Shown in pieces: positions 1 through 6,260 of a stretch of 40,333 nt of DNA. The notes beneath the pieces are model-generated. The model was not told where the DNA came from. It saw only the letters and a program-made list of their open reading frames with translations, and made no database searches. The stretch is from Kiritimatiellota bacterium (GTDB lineage Bacteria > Verrucomicrobiota > Lentisphaeria > Oligosphaerales > JAADHN01). The DNA lies in assembly GCA_013151865.1 (NCBI GenBank), contig JAADHN010000019.1, forward strand, positions 1 through 40,333. Direction: 5' to 3'. Made by a program: the position numbers and the translations under genes. Numbering within the stretch: the stretch's first letter is position 1; every line of letters begins with the position of its first letter.

Positions 1-714
1 GCACTCAGACTCACGCCGCGCAGCCTGACCGACCTGAAGCCTTCCACGGGCCCAGACGGCGGAATCGTGTTCGATCTGACGGACGTACGCCTCGCCGAAG
101 TACTGCTGATCTCACGCAGGCGGGAAGTCCTCGAAGGCGTTCGCAACCGGTGGCAGGGATTCACGGAGCGTCTCGCGGCCGTTGATAAGATCTCATTTGC
201 GGAATACGCAGCGGAACGAAAGCGGGCGGCCGCGGCCCGGAAAAAACGCGAGGTTACCGAACGGCGGGCCCTCTTCGAAAAGTACGCGACACTCTCGGCT
301 TGGCGCGTCGCAGCAAGCGAGGCCCTCGGCGCCTATGGCGTGACCGCACCCGAGCTGTGGAATCCGACCGGCGAAAAGTACAACGCCCGAACTTGGTGGG
401 CCGCGCGGGGCAAGCACAAGCCGGAGGATATCAAAGGATTGCGCTGGAAAGCGCCGCGCTCCGGTCCGGTCGTGGTGGCGATCAACTACGTGCCGCACAA
501 CCGGTATCGCCTGCGACTCCGCGACAGCGACGGCAAACTCCTCCGGGAAGACATCCTCCCCGAAAGATACCCGTCCCGTTCGACCGTCACCCAGTGGAAA
601 GTGGACCTTCCCGAGGACGCTGCGGTCGAATTCGTCGAATTGGGCCGCGATGCGGCCGGCGGTGAGATGTGGGGCCGCGTGTCGCCCCAAGCCTATTTTC
701 TTCCGGCCCAGTAA
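1..714 (+). CDS. C-terminal part of a protein cut by the window edge, function unknown
   Basis: The frame is open from base 1 to a TAA at 712-714, so this is the 3' end of a longer gene; a GTG at 67 is unlikely to be the true start because the reading is continuous upstream of it. About 237 residues are visible. The first 40 (including VFDLTDVRLAEVLLISRR) resemble the last beta-strands of a glycosidase-type C-terminal sandwich. A charged helical stretch rich in K, R, A and E follows at about residues 60-105. The end is a small beta-rich domain (VVVAINYVPHNRYRLRLRD). I cannot assign a family. The following gene is on the same strand after 224 bases and has its own promoter-like sequence, so this protein is probably not in that operon. 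The carbohydrate-active context nearby makes a secreted glycosidase possible, but this is only inference. Confidence 0.7.
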   Translation, partial: ALRLTPRSLTDLKPSTGPDGGIVFDLTDVRLAEVLLISRRREVLEGVRNRWQGFTERLAAVDKISFAEYAAERKRAAAARKKREVTERRALFEKYATLSAWRVAASEALGAYGVTAPELWNPTGEKYNARTWWAARGKHKPEDIKGLRWKAPRSGPVVVAINYVPHNRYRLRLRDSDGKLLREDILPERYPSRSTVTQWKVDLPEDAAVEFVELGRDAAGGEMWGRVSPQAYFLPAQ

Positions 715-832
715 TCCTTGCCCCGCCGGCCGCAAAACGGGAAACAGACCACCGCCTCGCGGCAAGTCCGTCCGTCGTCGCTTCCGTGTTGCCGGCCCGC
801 CGTCAATTCCCGGCCGTTTCGTTCTCCGGCGC

Positions 833-880
833 TTGACGAATACAAAAACCGCGGAACATTAATTGATATTCTCATATTAA
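833..880 (+). promoter_or_regulatory. Promoter and operator-like dyad upstream of the ArsR gene
   Basis: This is an AT-rich island in GC-rich DNA. TTGACG at 833-838 is a good -35 match. The -10 is less clear: ATTAAT at 858-863 would need a 19-base spacer. Directly downstream, TTGATAT (863-869), TCTC, ATATTAA (874-880) forms an inverted repeat matching at 6 of 7 pairs. ArsR/SmtB-family repressors typically bind such AT-rich dyads overlapping their own promoter, so autoregulation by the adjacent repressor is the natural reading. The promoter and operator assignments are inferences from position and symmetry. Confidence 0.45.
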
Positions 881-938
881 CCAATGACAATACATCGAAC
901 CGGCGAGACGACACGGACGCGAAGGGAGGGACCGAAAT

Positions 939-1301
939 ATGAGAAACCTGGATCTGAGAGGGAAGGCCGACATGCTGCGCCTCCTGGGCCATCCGACGCG
1001 ATTGGCCATTTTGGCGGAACTGAGTGGCGGCGTCAAATGCGTCTCCGACATCCAAGATTTGCTGGACGTACCCCAGAGCAACGTGTCGCAACACCTGAGC
1101 GCCCTGCGTCGCGAGCGGATCGTCGATTACCATGAGGACGGCAAGCTACGCTGTTACTACATCACACGCCCGGCGCTGGTGAGCGCGTTACAGGAGTTCC
1201 TGTCCGGGGAGTATCCGGAGATTCGGCGTTCCGCCGAGTCCGTGCGGGCGGAAGGCCGATTGCGCGAAAAGAAATGTCCGGCCCGGCCCGGGCGATTGTG
1301 A
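939..1301 (+). CDS. ArsR/SmtB-family winged-helix transcriptional repressor
   Basis: A 120-residue cytoplasmic DNA-binding protein of typical ArsR-family length. Residues 10-30 (ADMLRLLGHPTRLAILAEL) are the hallmark first helices. SDIQDLLDVPQSNVSQHLSAL (about 36-56) is the helix-turn-helix, and IVDYHEDGKLRCYYI (about 61-75) is the beta wing. The metal-sensing ELCVCDL box is degenerate here: only one cysteine (C34) remains and a second sits near the C-terminus (about C113). Classical arsenic/zinc sensing at the alpha-3 site is therefore not supported, and the ligand could be a non-metal. The start is chosen because GGAGGG lies 8 bases upstream of the ATG. It is first in a three-gene strand run with a nucleoside phosphorylase and a methyltransferase. 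Some ArsR members (SahR) sense S-adenosylhomocysteine, which would suit this context but is not shown by the sequence. Confidence 0.88.
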   Translation: MRNLDLRGKADMLRLLGHPTRLAILAELSGGVKCVSDIQDLLDVPQSNVSQHLSALRRERIVDYHEDGKLRCYYITRPALVSALQEFLSGEYPEIRRSAESVRAEGRLREKKCPARPGRL

Positions 1302-1380
1302 ACGTTTGTCTGCACTGGGATCGTTCCCGCGTCGGGCCCACAGCGGAACGCCGCCGCCGGAGAATCGATGAGACAAACAT
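1302..1380 (+). promoter_or_regulatory. Folded intercistronic element before the nucleoside phosphorylase
   Basis: The spacer between the repressor and the next gene is almost entirely self-complementary. The outer arms are ACGTTTGTCT (1302-1311) and AGACAAACAT (1371-1380), with 9 of 10 pairs and 8 contiguous. Nested inside are CGTTCCCGC (1322-1330) and GCGGAACG (1343-1350), an 8-pair stem with one bulge and a 12-base loop. The structure ends a few bases before the GAGG ribosome-binding site (about 1384-1387) of the downstream gene. It could tune translation, act as an attenuator, or protect a processed mRNA. I do not recognise a known riboswitch core. Confidence 0.45.
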
Positions 1381-1395
1381 TGCGAGGCCGACTTC

Positions 1396-2226
1396 ATGAC
1401 GACATCTCCCGTCCCGATCCTCGATCATCCCACGGCGGACGAGGCGGTATTCCGACCTGAGAATCTATTGGCACGTGCCGCGGCAATGTCCGGCAGGCAG
1501 CGAAGCACGATCCCGCGCTGCTGTTTGCTGGACTTCGACGGGGAATTGGTCCCTGTGGCCGAGGAGCGGTTCGGGGCAAAACCGAGCCCCGCCTGGCCGT
1601 GTTTCCATACGAAACTGATGATTGTCGAGGACGGCGGGGTCGAAATGGGGTTGATCGGCGGGACCGTCGGCGCCCCGTTCGCCGTACTGGTCGCCGAGCA
1701 ACTCATTGCCTCCGGGTGTCGTCACGTCATCGGCTACAGTTCGGCCGGAGCCGTCGCGACCGATTTGTTGTTGCCGTGTCTGGTGGTGCCCGACCGAGCC
1801 TTGCGTGACGAAGGCACGTCGTACCATTACTTGCCTCCACGGCCGTGGGCCGAAGCACGGGGCCGACTCCCCGGCGTTTTGGCCCGGCTGGCCGGGGACT
1901 GCGGACTCCGCGTTCATCGCGGGAGTACCTGGACAACGGATGCGCCTTACAGGGAAACCAATACCCAGATAACCCGGCACCGCGCCAGCGGAATCCTGAC
2001 CGTGGAGATGGAGGCGGCGGCGCTCATGACGCTGGCGCAGGTTCGCGCTGTCGAAATTGCCTCGCTCCTGCACGTCACCAACTCGTTCGCCACGGCGGAG
2101 AACGATTTCCACAAGGGGCCCGCGGACATCAACGAGAAGGTCATTCTCTGCTGCCTGAACACCTTCTCGGAAGTGCTCGGCGAAGGGGGCGGCCGCGGCG
2201 CGGAGGGCAGTCATGAAGGTGCGTGA
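1396..2226 (+). CDS. Nucleoside phosphorylase, uridine-phosphorylase-like (PNP_UDP family)
   Basis: A 276-residue cytoplasmic enzyme of the PNP/UDP family. Family members cleave the N-glycosidic bond of nucleosides with phosphate, or with water in MTA/SAH nucleosidases. Visible hallmarks are LIGGTVGAP (about 86-94, phosphate-loop region), HVIGYSSAGA (110-119), the pair RDEGTSYHY (137-145) and PYRET (184-188) typical of uridine-phosphorylase-like members, and GILTVEMEAAALMTLA (199-214), where the Met-Glu pair binds ribose. Length and motif order are normal for the family. The ATG has GAGG about 9 bases upstream. Its 3' end overlaps the following methyltransferase by 14 bases, indicating translational coupling. 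It is probably part of nucleoside salvage or removal of a nucleoside by-product. Exact base specificity cannot be read from the sequence. Confidence 0.9.
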   Translation: MTTSPVPILDHPTADEAVFRPENLLARAAAMSGRQRSTIPRCCLLDFDGELVPVAEERFGAKPSPAWPCFHTKLMIVEDGGVEMGLIGGTVGAPFAVLVAEQLIASGCRHVIGYSSAGAVATDLLLPCLVVPDRALRDEGTSYHYLPPRPWAEARGRLPGVLARLAGDCGLRVHRGSTWTTDAPYRETNTQITRHRASGILTVEMEAAALMTLAQVRAVEIASLLHVTNSFATAENDFHKGPADINEKVILCCLNTFSEVLGEGGGRGAEGSHEGA

Positions 2227-2809
2227 AAGCGGCATGCCCGACGAGGAGATGTGGGCGAGTTTTTTCGATCCCCCCGCCATCCTTTCGGCACTCCAACTCA
2301 CGGCGACCTGTCGCGACATCGTCGAGTTCGGTTGCGGCTACGGCACCTTCACGATCCCTGCCGCGCGGATTGTCTCGGGCATGGTCCATGCCTTGGATGT
2401 CGAGCCGGAAATGGTCGCCGCTTCCCGGGCAAAGGCGCGTGCCGCGGGCCTGACCAACGTGAACACCCGCCGGCGGGATTTTGCGGATCGGGGAACCGGC
2501 CTGCCCGACAACAGTGTGGACTACGCCATGCTGTTCAACATCCTGCACGCCGCGCGGCCCGTCGCCCTTCTTCGTGAAGCGTACCGCGTCTTGATTCCGG
2601 GCGGCAAGGTCGGGATCATACACTGGAACTGCGACGCGGACACTCCCCGGGGGCCTCCCATGGATATCCGGCCGTCACCCGAGCTGTGCTGTGCCTGGGG
2701 CGAGGAAGCCGGTTTCGATGTGGTGGGGGCCGGGACGATCGACCTGCCGCCCTATCACTACGGCATCGTACTCCGACGCCCGATCCCGGTCCCGGAGAAC
2801 CGACCGTGA
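2213..2809 (+). CDS. Class I SAM-dependent methyltransferase
   Basis: A 198-residue cytoplasmic Rossmann-fold methyltransferase. Motif I is VEFGCGYGTFT (about 37-47), followed by an acidic strand end HALDVEP (SAM ribose), then YAMLFNILHA and RVLIPGGKVGIIHW, which are motif IV and post-motif elements of the UbiE-like Methyltransf_11 group. PSPELCCAWGEEAGF near the C-terminus is the usual last helix. The substrate is unknown. The ATG at 2213 has GGAGGG 6 bases upstream and lies inside the end of the nucleoside phosphorylase gene (14-base overlap), so the two proteins are co-translated. Three cysteines occur, but not in the ArsM arrangement, so arsenite methylation is not supported despite the ArsR neighbour. 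The stop is followed at 110 bases by a convergent gene. Confidence 0.88.
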   Translation: MKVRESGMPDEEMWASFFDPPAILSALQLTATCRDIVEFGCGYGTFTIPAARIVSGMVHALDVEPEMVAASRAKARAAGLTNVNTRRRDFADRGTGLPDNSVDYAMLFNILHAARPVALLREAYRVLIPGGKVGIIHWNCDADTPRGPPMDIRPSPELCCAWGEEAGFDVVGAGTIDLPPYHYGIVLRRPIPVPENRP

Positions 2810-2918
2810 GCGAGCCGGGCGGTCCCGGCGGCGTTCTCTGCGTTTCTTGTCTCTCCCGTCGCAGTTTGCCTGCGGAGCCCGACCGCCGGGGCCGAGGCGA
2901 GGGGCGAGAGCTTCCCGC

Positions 2919-5900
2919 TTATCGCGAAACGCGCGCGTTGGCCCACGTGCCGAGATCGTCGAAATTAGAATCCCCGGCGTCGTCCACTTTCAGGGCCAGG
3001 ATATGCACGCCGGATATATCCACGTCGATTGTGCGCGCACCGTCCTTTTCCCCCAGGACCGGGGACTGAAAGAGGATGCGGTCGTCCCCGAGCACGACGA
3101 ACCGGACGCTGCCGTGGGGCCAGCCGGACTTGCGTTTGGCAGGCGGGATGGGGTGTAGGCCGATCTCGGCCCGAAAGCGCCGATACGCACCGTCAATGAA
3201 GAACTCGAACCCGCCGGGAGCATGAACGCCGAGGCCCCTGGCGTAGGTCTTGTCGCCGATGCGGAGGGTCGGTTCGGCCTCCCAGCAACTTCGGTCCCAA
3301 CCGATCCTGCCCCAACCGGTGGTGGCGCGAATGCAGCGGGCCCGCAGGTCTGCAAGGTCCGCGTCTCCCGGCGGCAGCGGCGGGAAATGACCGGCAATCA
3401 CCGGCGCCAGAATGCGGCGGGTATGGCGCAATTCGGCCGGCGTGCGCGCCGGGAAAAGTCCTTCCGGCGCGGGGATTCCGGTGCTCCGGAAACGGCGCTT
3501 CATGTGTTGTTCGAGCCAAGCCTCGATGCGGACCGGGACCGGACAATCGATGTCCAGGCGCACGGTATGGTTGCCGGGCGGAAGCGACATCAGGCCCCAG
3601 GCATCCTGGGACTTCGGCCGCCCTCCCCGATCTCGGAAATGGACCGCCGCCGGGGCCGCTGCATCGTCGATGCGGCCGGCGGCCCGGACGGTCCGGGTCC
3701 CTGGGGGCAGGTCCAGACGCACCTGGAGTTCCGCCCGCGTGCCCGCCGGGATTTCCAGTCGACCATGAATGCCCGGTTTCCCGGGGGCGATGAGGCGAAG
3801 CCCGCCGCCGGGCGCAGGTATTTCGGGATCGGGGCCTGCGGCGGAGATTCGGTCGTTTTCTACGGTCCAGCGTCCGTCGGGAAGATTCGGCAGGACCCGC
3901 TGCGGACTCCGCACTTCGAACAGCGCCACGGCAAACCCCGGGAGGGGAATGCGCAGGGGTACACCGCCCCGAACGCCGGACCACGTATAGCGGAAGGGAT
4001 ACACCTGGGTGACCTGATACGGACCGGGGGCGTTCAGGTGAAAGTCGCCGGCAATGCTCAGGGAAAACGTCTGGGAACGAATGACGGGATTACGTAATCC
4101 CACCAGGGCGCGACCGTGCCCGTCTCCGTGTACGTAGCCGTACGGTTCCCGGCGCGCCGGGTCGCCGCCGATGAGCGCGAAATGGCGGTAAATCGGCGCG
4201 TTGGCGCGGACCCAGTTGCCGACGTTGCCGAGGAACCGCAGGCCGTTTCGGGTCCCGGCCAGCACGTGCAGGTCGCAACAGACGATGTAGGCGCTGATCG
4301 TGCCGCGAACAGCGAGGGCCATGACGTATTCGTCTTCCCAGCGCGCACCCATGGATTCGCCCCGGACCTGAATGCCGTCGATAAGGTGATCGGCCCGCAC
4401 CTGGTTGCCATAGAGGTCTTCAGCCCACAACGGAAACTGGCGACGGTGACGGCGGTGTTCGCTCCAGACCTGCATGTCCCGCACGGTAATCAATTCATCG
4501 CGGAGCCACGGGGAGGGGATGCCCGCGGCCACCGTATCTCCTGGCACGGTGTGCACCCCGTCCACGAATTGCAGCCACCACGGGCTGGCCCACTCGCCAC
4601 AGACGAACAGGTCCAGGCAGATGGTCGGCTTGAGTCTCCGCAGGCGGCGGAAGATGCGCAGTTCGCGCCGGACCACGGCGTCGGTGCCGTACACCCCTGC
4701 CTCGTCGCTCTCCCCCACCAAGTGGCCGTGCCCGGACTGATTGCAGCCGAAACCCTGGCCCCAGTGCATACCATCAAAATTGATGCTGTGCATATCATAG
4801 CGGGTGACGATCTTCACGAGGCGCTGTTCAATGGCCCGGGCGTACTTCTCCTGGGCGAGGCAGTAGGCATGGGGGTTCTGGAGCGCGAACCCCTGGGTCC
4901 TGCCCCAGGCCTGGGTGGGCGTGCAGTAGATGCAGGAGAAACTGGTCCAGAACCCAAGGTGCGTTCCGGTCCCTTCAAGCGCGGCCCGGCTCCGGGGCCA
5001 GAGGTCTTTTTCCCACGGCACGAACAGACCGTCAGGCCGGTACATCCGATTACCGGCGTCATAGGTCCAGGAATCGAAGGCGAACCCGGTCAACCTCTTC
5101 ATTTCCCGGGCGCGTTCGATCATCTTGAGCCCCTGGCCCAGACGATCAGGGGGCTTGATGACGCGGAACCCGTTCCAGTAGATGAACGGGCGCGGCGCGT
5201 TGGGGGAGAACGGCGAGAGGGTGGCGATGTATTCAAAGAACGCAGAAGCCACGGAGGCGTGGCTGCCGCCGCAACCCAGCACGCCGGGGTCGGAGGTCCA
5301 GGACGCTCCCGGGGCGATGGTGACACCGGGGTACTCCCGTAACTGCAGGGCGCCGTCGGGCCGGGTGGTCGAACGCGCGGCGGGGAATTCGACACCGAAA
5401 AAAAAGTCGGTGGTGTACACCGGCTGGCCCCAGTCCCCGAGGCGCGGAAACCGCGCGGAGACTGCGTACTCCGCGGGCTGCCGGGGGCGACAGGACTCGA
5501 TTTCGATCCAGCGTAGCAGCACCGGTACGGCGCCGGGCGGGCAGACCACGGTCAGGACCTTGCGCACCACCTTTACCGCCGGGTCCGGGATATAACGGAC
5601 ACGGACGTTCGGACCGGGACCGGTGCACAGGAACTCCCCTGCGCCGAGCGGACGCGCCCGGTAGGATTCACTCGAGACGATGGTGGGACGTTCACCGATG
5701 CAGAGCCGGAATTCCGGGCCTTCCACGGCCACCGGCGCTTTCTCGCCGGCCTGGAGAGACACGGTGCGGAGCACGCCTGCCTCGATGGCGACAGTGCGTT
5801 TCACAGGGCCGGCGGTGAATGTCCACGACCCGGGGGGAACCGGTCCCCCAGCCGCGGCAAACGCACCCGAAGCCACGAACAATGCAAGGGACAATTGCAT
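2919..5900 (-). CDS. Secreted glycosidase-like TIM-barrel protein with C-terminal NPCBM domain
   Basis: A 993-residue protein. The frame extends further upstream, but ATG at 5900 is preferred: it begins a signal peptide (MQLSLALFVASGAFAAAGG) and has AAAGG about 8 bases upstream. Residues 20-230 form a beta-rich N-terminal domain. A catalytic-type barrel like GH27/GH31/GH36 alpha-galactosidases follows at about 235-640. It includes YWNGFRVI, FAFDSWTYD (274-281), HLGFWTSFSC and SINFDGMHWG (372-381), where D376 is the likely nucleophile by analogy. A beta domain comes next. The C-terminal ~110 residues (RGLGVHAPGGFEFFIDGAYR onward) are an NPCBM/NEW2 carbohydrate-binding module. It probably acts outside the cytoplasm on a complex glycan; the family number is uncertain. 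It is divergent from the GH42-like gene, with 360 bases between them. Confidence 0.75.
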   Translation of the reverse strand: MQLSLALFVASGAFAAAGGPVPPGSWTFTAGPVKRTVAIEAGVLRTVSLQAGEKAPVAVEGPEFRLCIGERPTIVSSESYRARPLGAGEFLCTGPGPNVRVRYIPDPAVKVVRKVLTVVCPPGAVPVLLRWIEIESCRPRQPAEYAVSARFPRLGDWGQPVYTTDFFFGVEFPAARSTTRPDGALQLREYPGVTIAPGASWTSDPGVLGCGGSHASVASAFFEYIATLSPFSPNAPRPFIYWNGFRVIKPPDRLGQGLKMIERAREMKRLTGFAFDSWTYDAGNRMYRPDGLFVPWEKDLWPRSRAALEGTGTHLGFWTSFSCIYCTPTQAWGRTQGFALQNPHAYCLAQEKYARAIEQRLVKIVTRYDMHSINFDGMHWGQGFGCNQSGHGHLVGESDEAGVYGTDAVVRRELRIFRRLRRLKPTICLDLFVCGEWASPWWLQFVDGVHTVPGDTVAAGIPSPWLRDELITVRDMQVWSEHRRHRRQFPLWAEDLYGNQVRADHLIDGIQVRGESMGARWEDEYVMALAVRGTISAYIVCCDLHVLAGTRNGLRFLGNVGNWVRANAPIYRHFALIGGDPARREPYGYVHGDGHGRALVGLRNPVIRSQTFSLSIAGDFHLNAPGPYQVTQVYPFRYTWSGVRGGVPLRIPLPGFAVALFEVRSPQRVLPNLPDGRWTVENDRISAAGPDPEIPAPGGGLRLIAPGKPGIHGRLEIPAGTRAELQVRLDLPPGTRTVRAAGRIDDAAAPAAVHFRDRGGRPKSQDAWGLMSLPPGNHTVRLDIDCPVPVRIEAWLEQHMKRRFRSTGIPAPEGLFPARTPAELRHTRRILAPVIAGHFPPLPPGDADLADLRARCIRATTGWGRIGWDRSCWEAEPTLRIGDKTYARGLGVHAPGGFEFFIDGAYRRFRAEIGLHPIPPAKRKSGWPHGSVRFVVLGDDRILFQSPVLGEKDGARTIDVDISGVHILALKVDDAGDSNFDDLGTWANARVSR

Positions 5901-6038
5901 GACATGACCTTTCGTCGTATTCTTGTCGTCAGTGTTTTTTGGGAGGCTCCCGAGACCCGGCATGTACGGCCGCGGCCCAGGCAGATGTTTGGTCGGCCCC
6001 ATCTCGACATCACGACGGGAACGGGACCGCCGTGCTTT

Positions 6039-6068
6039 GCTGTTACCAGATAACGAGTAACTTACAGC
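6039..6068. promoter_or_regulatory. Inverted repeat in the divergent promoter region 5901-6260
   Basis: In the 360-base gap between two divergently transcribed secreted-enzyme genes, the only AT-rich patch carries GTTAC (6042-6046) and GTAAC (6057-6061) ten bases apart. They are flanked by GCTGT (6039-6043) and ACAGC (6064-6068), also complementary. This is a plausible operator for joint control of both genes. A weak plus-strand promoter could overlap it (TTGCTG at 6037-6042), but the -10 is poor. The rest of the gap shows no gene. Confidence 0.35.
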
Positions 6069-6260
6069 GCGCTTCGCGATTGTCCGGACGAACCTGGCGA
6101 GGCTCGGGAGGCTCTGCGCCCGGGGCGGACGGGCAGGCCTCTCGTCCATTCCTTGCCTCCCTGCCGAGGACCGAGTACTTTTGCCCGGAACGAGCGCACG
6201 TGCGACGCAGCTCGGCGCCGCCTGTCCGCTTGCCGCCCGAACCCAGGGGAAACGGCTGCC

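Noticed and set aside
2213-2809. Arsenite methyltransferase (ArsM) suggested by the ArsR neighbour
   Set aside because: The cysteine pattern of ArsM is absent and the protein is shorter; only generic class I methyltransferase motifs are present.
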